From positions 1,054,001-1,118,000 of the forward strand of contig NZ_FNSY01000001.1 in NCBI RefSeq assembly GCF_900105515.1: a stretch of 64,000 bases of DNA. The letters run 5' to 3'. A model generated the notes under the pieces. It saw nothing but the letters and a program-made list of their open reading frames with translations, had not been told where the DNA came from and did not search any database. Shown piece after piece: positions 45,111 through 54,892 of this stretch. How positions within the stretch are numbered: position 1 is the first letter of the stretch; every line of letters begins with the position of its first letter. Source of the DNA: Streptomyces sp. 2131.1 (GTDB lineage: Bacteria > Actinomycetota > Actinomycetes > Streptomycetales > Streptomycetaceae). Position numbers and translations under genes: made by a program.

Positions 45111-46843
45111 GCGGTGACGGTCCTCGCTTCTCGGGGCTGCCAGGGGGCGCGGGCCGGGGCGTCGTCGAGCACGGCGGCCAGCAGGGTGCGGGTGTACGGG
45201 TCCCGGGGTGAGCCGAGGATCTGTTCGGTGGTGCCGGTCTCCACGATGCGGCCGGCGTTCATCACGGCCACCCGGTCGCAGACGTCCGCGACTACACCGA
45301 GGTTGTGGGTCACCAGGAGGACGCCGAGGCCGCGTTCGTCCCGCAGCCGGCGCAGCAGGTCGAGCACTTCGGCCTGGACGCGTACGTCGAGCGCGGTGGT
45401 CGGCTCGTCGGCGATGAGGAGCTCCGGGTCGCAGGACATGGCGCCGGCGATCAGGACGCGCTGGGCCATGCCGCCGGATATCTCGTGCGGGTAGAGGCGC
45501 AGCGTGCGGTCGGGGTCTGGGATCTCGACGAGGTGGAGCAACTCCCGTGCCTTGTCGGCGGCTTCCTTGCGCCCGAGGCCGAGGTGGTGGCGTACGGGCT
45601 CCATGAGCTGGCTGCCGATGGTGAAGGCGGGGTCCAGGTTGCTCATGGGTTCCTGCGGTACGTACGCGAGGGTGCGGCCGCGCAGCGCGCGGTGGTCGCG
45701 TTCCCGCAGTCCCGCCGTCTCGCGGCCGTTGACCGTGATGCTGCCGCGGGTGACTCGCCCGCCCTCGGGCAGCAGGCCGAGCACGGAGAACGCGGTCTGG
45801 GTCTTCCCGGACCCCGACTCCCCCACCAGGCCGAGGATTTCGCCCGGGCGCACATCGAGGTCGACGCCGTGCACGACCTCCTTGTCGGTGCCGTCGGGCC
45901 GGGCGTAGGCGACGGTGAGGCCTCGCACGGACAGCAGCGCGGCACGCGGCGCGGCGGAATCTGCGGACTCCGCGGGCTCGGGGGCCGGCCGGGCGCGACG
46001 GCGGCGGGCGGGGCGGGGTGTCTGGTCCTCCAGGGCGTCGCGTACGGCTCCGGCCAGCAGGACGAGGGCGCAGTTGGTGAGGCCGAGGGCGAGGCCGGGC
46101 CAGAGGATGAGCCGGGGCGCGCGCTGGATGTTCTGGAACGCCTCGTTGAGCATGGCGCCCCAGGTCGCCGTCGATCCGCTGCCGACGCCCAGGAATTCGA
46201 GGCCGGCCTGGAGGGCGATGGCGATGCCCGCGACCAGGGCGACCTGGATGATGATGGGCCCGCGCACCACGGTCAGGACGTGCCGGGCGATGATCCGCGT
46301 GTCCGAGAGTCCGGAGACCTTCGCGGCGTCCACGTACAGTTCGCCCCGGACGTTGGCGACGATGCCGCGCACCAGGCGGAAGAAGCTGGGTGCCACCAGC
46401 ACGCCGAGGACGATCATCAGGACGTGGACGTCCGGGCCGAGGATGGCGCGGGAGGCGAGCAGCACGACCATGGCGGGCAGGGCCATGACGAGGTTGACGG
46501 TCCAGTTGGCGGCGGAGTCGAACCGGCCGCCCCGGTAGCCGGCGACGAGCCCCGTGGGCACGCCGAGCGCCAGGGCGATGGCGAGGGCGAGCAGCGCGCC
46601 GCCGAGGGTGGTGCGCCCGCCGTACAGGATCCGGGCGAGGATGTCGCGCCCGGCGGAGTCCATGCCGAGGGGGTGGTCGCCGCTCGGGCCGGCGAACGCC
46701 TCGCTCAGCGACGAGGCGCCCGGGTCCTGCGAGGCGATCACGGGTGCGAGGAGCACGGCCGCGACGATGAGCAGGAGCAGTGCGGCGGAGAGTCCGCCCA
46801 GGGGGTTGCGCAGGACCCTGCGCAGGGTGCGGCCGGTACTCAT
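45107..46843 (-). CDS. fused ABC permease-ATPase (DppC-DppD-like)
   Basis: A 578-residue protein from ATG 46843, overlapping the upstream permease stop. Residues 1 to about 280 form a DppC-type permease with N-terminal [13 protein letters not shown] and the EAA-like [13 protein letters not shown] loop. After an Arg/Pro/Glu-rich linker, residues about 305-578 form an ATPase ([30 protein letters not shown]). Such fusions are known in Streptomyces peptide importers. It is consistent with a DppBCDF-type system. Confidence 0.92.
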   Translation of the reverse strand: MSTGRTLRRVLRNPLGGLSAALLLLIVAAVLLAPVIASQDPGASSLSEAFAGPSGDHPLGMDSAGRDILARILYGGRTTLGGALLALAIALALGVPTGLVAGYRGGRFDSAANWTVNLVMALPAMVVLLASRAILGPDVHVLMIVLGVLVAPSFFRLVRGIVANVRGELYVDAAKVSGLSDTRIIARHVLTVVRGPIIIQVALVAGIAIALQAGLEFLGVGSGSTATWGAMLNEAFQNIQRAPRLILWPGLALGLTNCALVLLAGAVRDALEDQTPRPARRRRARPAPEPAESADSAAPRAALLSVRGLTVAYARPDGTDKEVVHGVDLDVRPGEILGLVGESGSGKTQTAFSVLGLLPEGGRVTRGSITVNGRETAGLRERDHRALRGRTLAYVPQEPMSNLDPAFTIGSQLMEPVRHHLGLGRKEAADKARELLHLVEIPDPDRTLRLYPHEISGGMAQRVLIAGAMSCDPELLIADEPTTALDVRVQAEVLDLLRRLRDERGLGVLLVTHNLGVVADVCDRVAVMNAGRIVETGTTEQILGSPRDPYTRTLLAAVLDDAPARAPWQPREARTVTA

Positions 46844-47781
46844 GCGACCCTCGCCTTGGGGTTGAGCCAGCCGATCAGGATGTCGACCAGGAGGTTGATC
46901 AGGACGACGCCGACCACGGTGAGCATGACGAGCGCCATGATCACGGGGATGTCGCCGCGGGCGGTGTAGGTGACGGTCATGGAGCCGATGCCGGGGAGCC
47001 CGAAGATCTGCTCGACGAGGACGGCGCCGCCGAGCAGGCCGACGAACTGCATGCCGAGCACGGACAGGGCCGGCGCCGAGGCGTTGCGCAGGACGTGCTT
47101 GAACACGATGCGGGAAGCGGGCAGTCCGCGGGCGCGCAGGGTGCGTACGTAGTCCTGGCGCAGGGCGTCGATGACGGCGCCGCGCACCTGCTGGGAGACG
47201 CCCGCGACGGAGGCAACCGACAGCGAGAGCACCGGCAGGGTGATCGTGGACAGCCAGCCGCTGGGCGAGTCGGTGAAGCCGGTGTACCCGATGGCGGGGA
47301 ACCAGCGGAGCCGTACCGCGAAGACCAGGACCAGGACCAGGGTGAGCAGGAATCCCGGCAGGGCGTACCCCACCACGCCCAGCACCTGCACGAAGCGGTC
47401 GGCGGCTCCGCGCCGTACCCCGGCCCACACCCCCAGCAGGAAGGCGAGGACCGTGGTGACGGCGGTGACGCCGAGCATCAGGCTGGCCGTGACCGGGAGG
47501 CGGTTGCCGACGGCCTGGCCCACGTCCTCGCTCGTGAACCAGGAGGTGCCGAGGTCGCCCCGGACGGCGTGGGCGAACCAGTTCGCGTACTGCCGGAGCA
47601 CCGGCTCGTCGAGCCCCAGCGACGCGTTCTTGGCGTCGATGGCGCTCTGGGACGCGCTCTCCCCGAGGAGTTGGCGGCCCACATCGATGTGCGGGACCGA
47701 CAGCAGCAGGTAGGAGAGGAAGGAGATCACGACCAGGAGCACGGCTCCCGCGGCGATCCTGCGGGCGATGAAGTTCAGCAT
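46840..47781 (-). CDS. oligopeptide ABC transporter permease (DppB-like)
   Basis: A 313-residue inner-membrane permease from ATG 47781. N-terminal MLNFIARRIAAGAVLLVVISF and the conserved RTLRARGLPASRIVFKHVLRNA loop (which contacts the ATPase) identify the DppB family. About six membrane spans. It lies 29 bp after the binding-protein gene. Confidence 0.93.
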   Translation of the reverse strand: MLNFIARRIAAGAVLLVVISFLSYLLLSVPHIDVGRQLLGESASQSAIDAKNASLGLDEPVLRQYANWFAHAVRGDLGTSWFTSEDVGQAVGNRLPVTASLMLGVTAVTTVLAFLLGVWAGVRRGAADRFVQVLGVVGYALPGFLLTLVLVLVFAVRLRWFPAIGYTGFTDSPSGWLSTITLPVLSLSVASVAGVSQQVRGAVIDALRQDYVRTLRARGLPASRIVFKHVLRNASAPALSVLGMQFVGLLGGAVLVEQIFGLPGIGSMTVTYTARGDIPVIMALVMLTVVGVVLINLLVDILIGWLNPKARVA

Positions 47782-47810
47782 GACACTCGGTATCCGTCGG
47801 CGCGGTTTCG

Positions 47811-49346
47811 CTACTTGGCGGGCGCGTAGTTGTAGATCGAGGGGACGGCCATGCCGGACTGCGGCGAGATCTTCACGGTCCCGTCCGAGACGTGCAGGTA
47901 GCTCATCCGGTAGAAGGGGAGGAACCAGGCGTCCTCGACGAGGTGGTGGTTCAGCTCGCGTGCCGCCGACTTCGCCTCGGCCTCGTTGCCGGCCTTGAGG
48001 GCGGGCAGCAGTTTCCGCGTCACCTTGTCCGTGGTGCCGAACATGTTGAACGCCCCCGGGGTGACCAGTTCGTCGGCCGCCGCCCAGTCCGAGGTGGACT
48101 GGCCCATGTTCATGACCATGCCGGAGTATTGGCGGTCCTTGAACACCTTCTGGACGGCCGAGGCGCCGTCGAGCGTGTCCCAGACGAGCTTCACACCAAT
48201 GGCCTTGAAGTCGGACTGGAGTGATGCGGCCAGCGCGTCGTTGACGATCGCCGTGATCCTCGGCAGCTTCAGCGTGAACCCCTTGGCGTAACCGGCCTGC
48301 TTCAGCAGGGACTTGGCTTTGGCGGGGTCGTGCGCGTAGTACGTGTCGAGCTTCTTGTCGTACGCCTGGGTCTCGGGGCCGAAGACCTGTGAGGTGGTCC
48401 GGCCGCGGTTCTGGCGGATGCGGTCGAGCATGGTGTCGCGGTCGACGGCGTAGTTGAGGGCCTGCCGCACGCGCGGGTCGCGCAGGGCGGGGGTGATCCT
48501 GCCGTCGCGGTCGAAGAGCAGCAGACCCTGGAAGTCGAACTCCTGCTTCTCCGTCTTCACCTTCGGGTCGGACTCGACGGCGATCTGCTGGTCGGAGGTC
48601 TGCAGGAGCGCCGCGTTGATCTGCCCGGTCTTGAGGCCGTTGGTGATGGCGGTCTCGTTGTCGAAGAAGCTGATGGTGATGTTCTTGTACGGGAGTTCCT
48701 TGCCCCAGTAGTCGGGGTTGCGCGCGTAGGACCACTTGGTGCCGACGGTGGTCCGCGTCTTGTCGAGGCGGTACGGGCCGGTGCCGTCCGGGGTGGTCTT
48801 GAGGCTGTCGGCCTTCGCGAACCGCTTGGGGTTGGCCATGAGGCCGGGGGCGTCACTGAGGTAGAACTCCATCGCCGGGTTGGGCTGTGCGAGCTCCAGC
48901 GTGACGTGGGTGGCGTCGGTGACGTCGACGGCCTTCAGATCGGCGAGCCACTTGGCGGAGGCGCCGCCGCCCTTCTGGAAGCGCTCCATGTTGGCCTTGA
49001 CCGCCGCGCCGTCGAAGGCGGTGCCGTCGGCGAACTTCACGTCCTTGCGCAGGGTCAGCGCGAGGTGGGTGCGGGTCTTGTCGTACGTCCACTCCGTGGC
49101 GAGCATCGGGCTGAAGGTGCCGTCGGGCTCGCGCTTGATGAGGGTGTCGTACACCGCCTGGAAGTACGGCAGGGCACTGCCGGTGGCGACCGCGGGGTCG
49201 AGGCTCTGCGGAAGGGTCATCGTCGCGATGTTCAGCGTGGACGATCCGGTACCCGCGGCGCCGCCGCTCTCGCCGGCGCATCCCGCGAGGGCGAGCGAGG
49301 CCGCGACGCAGGCGGCCACCGATGCGGTTCGGGCAGTTCTGCTCAT
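47811..49346 (-). CDS. extracellular solute-binding lipoprotein of a peptide ABC importer (family 5)
   Basis: A 511-residue precursor with lipobox LAGC (C23). It has the family 5 pattern (LDPAVATGSALPYFQAVYDTLI; TWS-type DGTAFDGAAVKANMERF; LNYAVDRDTMLDRI). The ligand may be a peptide, a metal chelate or a glycoside; this cannot be told from sequence. First gene of the operon, divergent from a TetR regulator with two repeat sites between them. Confidence 0.92.
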   Translation of the reverse strand: MSRTARTASVAACVAASLALAGCAGESGGAAGTGSSTLNIATMTLPQSLDPAVATGSALPYFQAVYDTLIKREPDGTFSPMLATEWTYDKTRTHLALTLRKDVKFADGTAFDGAAVKANMERFQKGGGASAKWLADLKAVDVTDATHVTLELAQPNPAMEFYLSDAPGLMANPKRFAKADSLKTTPDGTGPYRLDKTRTTVGTKWSYARNPDYWGKELPYKNITISFFDNETAITNGLKTGQINAALLQTSDQQIAVESDPKVKTEKQEFDFQGLLLFDRDGRITPALRDPRVRQALNYAVDRDTMLDRIRQNRGRTTSQVFGPETQAYDKKLDTYYAHDPAKAKSLLKQAGYAKGFTLKLPRITAIVNDALAASLQSDFKAIGVKLVWDTLDGASAVQKVFKDRQYSGMVMNMGQSTSDWAAADELVTPGAFNMFGTTDKVTRKLLPALKAGNEAEAKSAARELNHHLVEDAWFLPFYRMSYLHVSDGTVKISPQSGMAVPSIYNYAPAK

Positions 49347-49418
49347 GTCTTTCGCTCCGTCTGGAGAGCCGGGGCGCCGCCCCGGCGAAGATTGCGGGTG
49401 AGCCTACCCACGGAATTA

Positions 49419-49465
49419 ACCACTTGGTAGGTTTTTGCTCGGCGGGTTCGACCGAGCGGTAAGTT
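49419..49465. promoter_or_regulatory. two tandem TetR-like operator half-palindromes
   Basis: ACCACTTGGTAGGTT (49419-49433) and ACCGAGCGGTAAGTT (49451-49465) share an ACC-N4-GGT-A-R-GTT pattern and are 32 bp apart, about three helical turns. They lie between the divergent binding-protein and TetR genes. Control of both directions by the adjacent TetR is inferred. Confidence 0.55.
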
Positions 49466-49504
49466 CTGCCGGACGAGGACCGATGGCGTCAGGAGACGAC
49501 CGAA

Positions 49505-50134
49505 GTGACCGACCTCGCGCCCGGGGCGCCCCGGCGGCCGTCGAAGGGCGAGCGCACCCGCGCCCGCATCCTCGACTCCGCGACCGAGCTGTTCGCACGC
49601 TCCGGCTACCTCGCGGTCTCGCTGCGCGACATCGCCGCGCACGCCGGGCTCACCCATGCCGGGCTGCTGCACCACTTCCCCGGCAAGGAGGCCCTGCTGC
49701 TCGACGTGCTGAGCCTGCGCGACGAGCTGGACGGGCGCCGGCTGTTCCCCGGCGTGCTGGCCCCGGGCGACCCGGAACCGGAAGCCGCGGAGCGGCTGCG
49801 GCTGCTGCTGGAGGTGGTCACCCGCAACGCCGGGACGCCGGGTCTGGTCGCGCTGTACGCGAAGCTGTCGACGGAGGCGTCCGATCCGGAGCACCCCGCG
49901 CACCCGTACTTCGTGCACCGCTACCAGGTCCTGCGCCGCGAGACGACGGGCCTGCTGGCGGAGCTGTTCGCGGCCGCGGGCGCACGGGACGATCCGGCGG
50001 CCGCGGCCCAGCAGTTGCTCGCCCTGATGGACGGGCTCCAGACGCAGTGGCTGCTGGAGCCGGAAGCGGTCGACATGGCGGGGCAGGTCCGCGCCTTCCT
50101 CCGGCGGTACGGCGTGGGGGCGGGACACGGCTGA
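49505..50134 (+). CDS. TetR-family regulator (of the adjacent ABC operon)
   Basis: A 209-residue protein with the N-terminal TetR helix-turn-helix (GERTRARILDSATELFARSGYLAVSLRDIAAHAGLTHAGLLHHF, about residues 14-57) and a divergent ligand-binding domain of the BetI-like C-terminal type. Start GTG 49505. Divergent from the peptide importer; two palindromic sites lie between, so it is likely the local repressor. It is 1 bp from the convergent esterase stop. Confidence 0.9.
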   Translation: MTDLAPGAPRRPSKGERTRARILDSATELFARSGYLAVSLRDIAAHAGLTHAGLLHHFPGKEALLLDVLSLRDELDGRRLFPGVLAPGDPEPEAAERLRLLLEVVTRNAGTPGLVALYAKLSTEASDPEHPAHPYFVHRYQVLRRETTGLLAELFAAAGARDDPAAAAQQLLALMDGLQTQWLLEPEAVDMAGQVRAFLRRYGVGAGHG

Positions 50135-50135
50135 A

Positions 50136-51047
50136 TCAGTGACCGACGGCGGCGAGGACGGCATCGGCCATGCTCCTGTGTCCGGACGCGTTCGGGTGGA
50201 AGCCCGCGCCCTGGTCCGAGTCGGCCGGTTCGATCCAGCGGACGCCGGCGTCCTGGCACGCGTCGTGCCCGACGGACGGGCCGTAGGTGTCGACGTAACC
50301 GGCCCCGTGCGCACCGGCCCGCTGCGCCAGCACGGCGTCCAGCTGCTTCTCCTTGTCCCGCACCCAGCCGAAGTCGCCGTCGGCGAGCGGGATCGTCGCG
50401 CGGCAGGAGCTGCCGTCGTCCGGCAGGAGCGAGGGGTAGCCGACGAGCATGACCCGGGCCTGCGGCGAGCGGGCGTGGATCGCGTCGAGCACGGCGTCGA
50501 TCTTCGGTGCGGTGGCGTTGATCCGGGAGCCGATCTCGTCCGTGCCGAACAGGGTGAAGCTGCTCCTGCAGGGCGAGCCGTGCGGCGCGAGGTAACCGAC
50601 GAGCACGCAGCGGGTGATGACGCCGGCCAGGTCGAGGTCGTTGCCGCCGACGCCCAGGGTGACCAGGGTCGTGTCGGGGCGCAGCGCGTCGAGCTGGGGC
50701 GCCACGCCGTCCTGGGGGCCGGCCATGTGAGTGGTGTCGGCCCCGGCGCACGTGACGTCGGTGAACGAGTCGGCGCCCACCGCCGCCGCCACGAGCGAGG
50801 GGTAGTTGCGGTCGGAGCGGCCGCAGACGGTGTCGGTCTGCTGCGGGATGCCGAGCCCGGAGCCGTACGAGTCGCCGAGCGCCACATACCGGACGGGCTC
50901 GCCGGGCGCCGGGGCGGCGACACCGGGCGAGGCGGCGCCCGCGAGCAGGGCCGCGGCGGCCGCCGCGGCGAGGGACAGGCGCGGAGCGCGGGCCCGGTGG
51001 CCCGCCTCTCGGAGCGCGGGGGTGGTCGACCGACCGGATACCGACAT
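50136..51047 (-). CDS. secreted SGNH/GDSL esterase
   Basis: A 303-residue precursor from ATG 51047, behind GAGGAAC; an upstream in-frame extension exists but would run through the promoter and operator. A long signal peptide ends near SPGVAAPAP. The SGNH blocks are present: GDSYGSG (Ser, block I), VGGNDLD (Gly/Asn, block III) and DQGAGFHPNASGH (Asp and His, block V). This resembles Streptomyces secreted lipases with several Cys pairs. Its promoter holds a copy of the 27-bp operator shared with the glycosidase genes, suggesting it acts on acylated sugars or is co-induced. Confidence 0.9.
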   Translation of the reverse strand: MSVSGRSTTPALREAGHRARAPRLSLAAAAAAALLAGAASPGVAAPAPGEPVRYVALGDSYGSGLGIPQQTDTVCGRSDRNYPSLVAAAVGADSFTDVTCAGADTTHMAGPQDGVAPQLDALRPDTTLVTLGVGGNDLDLAGVITRCVLVGYLAPHGSPCRSSFTLFGTDEIGSRINATAPKIDAVLDAIHARSPQARVMLVGYPSLLPDDGSSCRATIPLADGDFGWVRDKEKQLDAVLAQRAGAHGAGYVDTYGPSVGHDACQDAGVRWIEPADSDQGAGFHPNASGHRSMADAVLAAVGH

Positions 51048-51128
51048 GACCGTTCCTCGATTCATGGGAGAGCGGAGCCGACGGGGCGGGCGGCAGCAGC
51101 AGGCTCGATGGAGCGGACCGCCCGAGCA

Positions 51129-51155
51129 CGAAAACCGTACGATGATCGGTTTCTG
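51129..51155. promoter_or_regulatory. 27-bp operator, copy A
   Basis: Inverted repeat with arms like CGAAAACCG and CGGTTTC around TACGATGAT. It aligns base for base in its right half (TGATCGGTTT) with copies B and C. Confidence 0.6.
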
Positions 51156-51233
51156 ACCGTCAAGAGCCGCGTCCAAAATGAAATCCGGCCGGCCGAGGGA
51201 CCCCCGAGCGCCGCGCGCGGAGGCCCTTGACAG

Positions 51234-51260
51234 CGAAAACCGATCACCATACGTTTTTGG
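51234..51260. promoter_or_regulatory. 27-bp operator, copy B
   Basis: Starts CGAAAACCGATCA. Read on the other strand it ends TGATCGGTTTTCG, identical to the end of copy C. It lies in the spacer of the GH3 promoter. Confidence 0.65.
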
Positions 51261-51352
51261 GTCGCATGCCGTCTTGCCCCGATTCGCTCCACCGGAAGCC
51301 CCGCGGCCCGCCCGGCCCACCCCTCCCTCACGAAAGCCCGACAGGTACCCGT

Positions 51353-53656
51353 ATGACTCAGCGATCCGCGCCCAGCCCCTCCCCCGCAGCCGCCCTCCCG
51401 CTCGCCGGGAAGGCCGCCCTGACCAGCGGTTCCGGGGACTTCGTCAGCCAGGGGTCCGAGGCCGCGGGCATCCCCGCCGTCCGGATGTCCGACGGTCCGC
51501 ACGGGCTGCGGCTGCCCAGGGAGAGCGGCGACGGCGGCCAGCTCGACCTGCACAGCGCGGGCCCCGCCACCTGCTTCCCGCCCGCCGTCGCCCTGGGCAG
51601 CAGCTGGAACCCCGAACTGGCCGAGGAGGTCGCCGGAGCCATCGCCGCCGAGGCCGTGGCGCACGGCGTCCACGTCGTGCTCGGGCCGGGCATCAACATC
51701 AAGCGGTCGCCGCTGTGCGGCCGCAACTTCGAGTACTTCTCCGAGGACCCGCTCGTCTCCTCCGAGCTGGGCGGCGCCATGGTGCGCGGGCTCCAGAACG
51801 CCGGGGTCGGGGCGTCGCTGAAGCACTACGCGGCCAACAACCAGGAGACCGACCGGATGCGGGTCAGCGCCGACATCGACGAGCGCCCGCTCCGCGAGAT
51901 CTATCTGCGCGCCTTCGAACGCGTCGTCCGCCGCGACCGCCCCTGGTCCGTCATGGCCTCCTACAACGGCGTCAACGGCGTGCCCGTCGCGCAGAACACC
52001 CGCCTGCTCACCGGGATCCTGCGCGAGGAGTGGGAGTTCGACGGGATCGTCGTCTCCGACTGGGGCGCGGTACGCGACCGGGTCGCCTCCCTCCGCGCCG
52101 GCCTCGACCTCCAGATGCCGGGCCCCGGCGGGCGCACCGACCGCGAGGTGGCCGCCGCCGTGGAGTCGGGCGCGCTGGACGAGGCCGTCCTCGACCGGAC
52201 CGTCGACCGCCTCGCCCTCTTCGCCCACCGCGCGACCGGCGGCTCCGGCGCGCCGGGAACGTTCGACGCGGAGGCCTCGCACCGCCTCGCCGGGCGGGCC
52301 GCCGACCAGTGCGTGGTGCTCCTGAAGAACGACGACGCGCTGCTGCCGCTGGACCCGGCAGCGGGCAGCGTGGCCGTGATCGGCGAGTTCGCCCGGACGC
52401 CCCGCTTCCAGGGCGCGGGCAGCTCGCAGGTCACCCCGACCCGGCTCGACGTCCCGCTGGACAGCCTGTGCGAACTCGCCACCGGCGCGGACGTGCGGTT
52501 CGCCGCCGGGTACACGCTGCCCGGCAGCGAGGACGTTCCCTCGGACGCCGAACTGGCGGACGAGGCGGTGCGGCTGGCGGAGACCTCGGACACGGCGGTG
52601 CTGTTCCTCGGGCTGCCGCCGCAGGACGAGTCCGAGGGCTTCGACCGCGACCACCTGGACCTGCCGGCCGCCCAGACGGAGCTGCTGCGGCGGGTCCTGG
52701 AGGCCAATCCGCGCGTGGTGGTGGTGCTGTCCAACGGCGGTGTCGTCCGCACCTCGCCCTGGCAGGACCGGGTACCGGCGCTCGTCGAGGGCTGGCTGCT
52801 CGGCCAGGCGGGCGGCGGCGCCCTCGCCCGCGTCCTGTTCGGCGCGGTCAGCCCGTCCGGGAAGCTGGCGGAGACCGTACCGCTGCGCCTGGAGGACTCC
52901 CCCAGCCACCTCACGTTCCCCGGCGAGGAGGGCAGGGCCCGCTACGGCGAGGGCGTCTTCGTCGGGTACCGGGGCTACGACGCACAGCGCCGCGAGGTCG
53001 CGTTCCCGTTCGGCCACGGCCTGTCGTACACGACGTTCGACTACGCGGACCTGGCGGTACGGGAGGACGGCGACGGCTTCCACGTCACGCTGACCGTCAC
53101 CAACACCGGCTCCGTCGCCGGCCGCGAGGTCGTCCAGATCTACGTCGCCGGTCCGGCCGGTTCACGCGTCCTGCGGCCGGTACGCGAACTGCGGGGCTTC
53201 GCCTCGGTGTTCCTGGATCCGGGCGCGAGCCGCGAGGTCGAGGTGCGCGTGGCCCGGCACGATCTGGCCTACTTCAGCGAGCGGGAGGGGGGCTGGAAGG
53301 TCGAGGGCGGCCGCTACCGCTTCGAGGCCGGCGCCTCCTCGCGCGACATCCGCGCCCGCGTGGAGACCGGGGTGGACGGTGACCCGTCGGACCTGCGGCT
53401 GACCGGCCGCAACACCCTCGCGGAGTGGTTCGAGCACCCGGTGGGCGGCCCACTGCTGATGGAGGCGTTCGCCAAGGCCCGTACGGACTCGTCGCAGGAG
53501 GGCGCGGGCGCGCTGGCCGATCCCGTGATGCGGCGGTTCCTGGCCGGGGTGCCGCTGGACGTCATCTGCGAGTTCCCGCAGAGCCCGCTGTCGCCCGAGG
53601 CCCTGCCCGCCCTGGCCGACGCGGTCGAGGCGCGCGCGGAAGAGCGAGAGCGCTGA
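51353..53656 (+). CDS. GH3 family beta-glucosidase/beta-xylosidase
   Basis: A 767-residue cytoplasmic-type protein (no signal peptide) from ATG 51353, behind ACAGG. The GH3 N-terminal barrel has GPGINIKRSPLCGRNFEYFSEDP and LKHYAANNQE, and the catalytic nucleophile Asp is in IVVSDWGA. The C-terminal sandwich and a fibronectin-III-like domain end the protein. GH3 enzymes of this shape cleave beta-glucosides released by extracellular enzymes. The next gene, a serine hydrolase, starts 1 bp after the stop, so they form an operon. Operator B lies in its promoter. Confidence 0.93.
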   Translation: MTQRSAPSPSPAAALPLAGKAALTSGSGDFVSQGSEAAGIPAVRMSDGPHGLRLPRESGDGGQLDLHSAGPATCFPPAVALGSSWNPELAEEVAGAIAAEAVAHGVHVVLGPGINIKRSPLCGRNFEYFSEDPLVSSELGGAMVRGLQNAGVGASLKHYAANNQETDRMRVSADIDERPLREIYLRAFERVVRRDRPWSVMASYNGVNGVPVAQNTRLLTGILREEWEFDGIVVSDWGAVRDRVASLRAGLDLQMPGPGGRTDREVAAAVESGALDEAVLDRTVDRLALFAHRATGGSGAPGTFDAEASHRLAGRAADQCVVLLKNDDALLPLDPAAGSVAVIGEFARTPRFQGAGSSQVTPTRLDVPLDSLCELATGADVRFAAGYTLPGSEDVPSDAELADEAVRLAETSDTAVLFLGLPPQDESEGFDRDHLDLPAAQTELLRRVLEANPRVVVVLSNGGVVRTSPWQDRVPALVEGWLLGQAGGGALARVLFGAVSPSGKLAETVPLRLEDSPSHLTFPGEEGRARYGEGVFVGYRGYDAQRREVAFPFGHGLSYTTFDYADLAVREDGDGFHVTLTVTNTGSVAGREVVQIYVAGPAGSRVLRPVRELRGFASVFLDPGASREVEVRVARHDLAYFSEREGGWKVEGGRYRFEAGASSRDIRARVETGVDGDPSDLRLTGRNTLAEWFEHPVGGPLLMEAFAKARTDSSQEGAGALADPVMRRFLAGVPLDVICEFPQSPLSPEALPALADAVEARAEERER

Positions 53657-53657
53657 C

Positions 53658-54833
53658 GTGGTCACCGGCTGGGTGGCGCCCGGCTGGGAACCGGTCCGCG
53701 ACGCCCTCGTACGCGGCTGCGCCGATGACCCCGGCGCCGCCCAGCTGGCCGTCCACCACCACGGCCGCCTAGTGGTGGACCTCGCCGCCGGTCCGCCGGG
53801 CTTCGGGACGGACTCGGCCGGCGTGCTGATGTCCGTTACGAAGGGCCTCGTCGCGGTCTGCGCGCATCTGCTGAGCGAACGCGGCGCCCTGGACCTCCAG
53901 GCGCCCGTCGCCCGGTACTGGCCGGAGTTCGCCGCCGCCGGAAAGGCCGGTACGACGGTCGCCGACCTCCTCACCCACCGGGCCGGACTGCCCGCGTTCT
54001 CGCCCGGCCCGGCCGGGTGCGGGCTGCCCGGGCTGTATGACTGGGACGCCCGGGTGGAGGCCCTGGCGGCGATGCGGCCCGTGTGGGAGCCCGGCAGGGC
54101 GTCGCTCTACCACGCCCTGACGTACGGGCACCTGGCCGGCGAGGTGGTGCGACGGGTGAGCGGGCGGAGCATCGGGGCGTTCTTCGCGGACGAGGTGGCG
54201 GGCCCGCTGGGCCTCGACCTGTGGATCGGCTTGCCGGCGGCGCAGGAGCACCGGTTCGTCCCGCAGTTCTCCGTACGCCCCGACCCCACGCCGGAGCAGG
54301 TCGCCGGCTTCCTCGCCGGGCTGGGGCTCGCCCCGGACGCGCCGCTGTCCCTCGCGCTGCGGGCGTCGCAGGCGGAACTGGCGGCGTCGGTGGAGGGGCT
54401 GACGACCCGCGAGGGCCGCGCCGCCGAACTCCCCGGCGCCGGCGGGATCGGCAACGCGCGGTCGCTGTCGCGGCTGTACGCGGCGCTCATCGGATCCGTG
54501 GACGGGGTGCGGCTGCTGTCCCCAAAGACGCTGGAGCGGGCGGTCGCCCCGCGCGACGACGTGCCGCCCCCGCCGCCGCTCGACGGCGGCGATCCGGCGG
54601 GCCGCTCGCGCTTCGGGCTCGGTTTCGAGCTGCCCCGGCGGGGGCTGCCCATGCTGGGCGAGGGCTCGTTCGGGCACGCGGGGGCGGGCGGCCGGCTGGG
54701 GATGGCCGACCCGGGCAGCGGTCTCGCCGTCGGGTTCGTGTGCACGGCGATGGCCTGGGAGCCGGCGGCCGGACCGGACCCGCGCTGGGCGGAGTGGACG
54801 GAGGCGGTGACCGCGACGGCGGCGGCGCTCTGA
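53658..54833 (+). CDS. serine hydrolase of the beta-lactamase/EstB family
   Basis: A 391-residue protein from GTG 53658, 1 bp after the GH3 stop. It has the S-V-T-K (SxxK) nucleophile motif, YHALTYG (Tyr general base) and a late GHAGAGG. This matches the esterase branch of class C beta-lactamase-like enzymes rather than resistance enzymes. It has no signal peptide. Operon context suggests esterase action on acylated glycosides taken up by the cell. A strong bidirectional terminator follows. Confidence 0.9.
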   Translation: MVTGWVAPGWEPVRDALVRGCADDPGAAQLAVHHHGRLVVDLAAGPPGFGTDSAGVLMSVTKGLVAVCAHLLSERGALDLQAPVARYWPEFAAAGKAGTTVADLLTHRAGLPAFSPGPAGCGLPGLYDWDARVEALAAMRPVWEPGRASLYHALTYGHLAGEVVRRVSGRSIGAFFADEVAGPLGLDLWIGLPAAQEHRFVPQFSVRPDPTPEQVAGFLAGLGLAPDAPLSLALRASQAELAASVEGLTTREGRAAELPGAGGIGNARSLSRLYAALIGSVDGVRLLSPKTLERAVAPRDDVPPPPPLDGGDPAGRSRFGLGFELPRRGLPMLGEGSFGHAGAGGRLGMADPGSGLAVGFVCTAMAWEPAAGPDPRWAEWTEAVTATAAAL

Positions 54834-54844
54834 CCCGTATGCGT

Positions 54845-54886
54845 ATAGGAGGAGGGACGGCACGCGGGTGCCGTCCCTCCTCCTAT
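54845..54886. terminator. bidirectional hairpin terminator
   Basis: ATAGGAGGAGGGACGGCAC pairs perfectly with its complement across a 4-nt loop (19-bp stem) between convergent operons. It is the strongest hairpin in the window. Confidence 0.92.
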
Positions 54887-54892
54887 CGTGGT

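Larger units (their letters stand above)
51048..51352. promoter_or_regulatory. 305-bp divergent promoter region with two glycosidase operators
   Basis: No gene is evident here. Rightward: TTGACA at 51227 and TACGTT at 51250 with a 17-nt spacer that is occupied by operator B (51234-51260). Leftward: TTGACG and TACGGT with an 18-nt spacer, occupied by operator A (51129-51155). Placement inside the spacers points to repression. Confidence 0.6.

Noticed and set aside
50136..51320. Longer N-terminal form of the GDSL esterase
   Set aside because: The extension is Arg-rich, runs through the operator and promoter and lacks a ribosome site, whereas ATG 51047 has GAGGAAC and a normal signal peptide.
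53658..54833. Beta-lactamase resistance gene
   Set aside because: The SxxK and YHALTYG pattern fits the EstB-type esterase branch, and the gene is in a glycosidase operon without a signal peptide.
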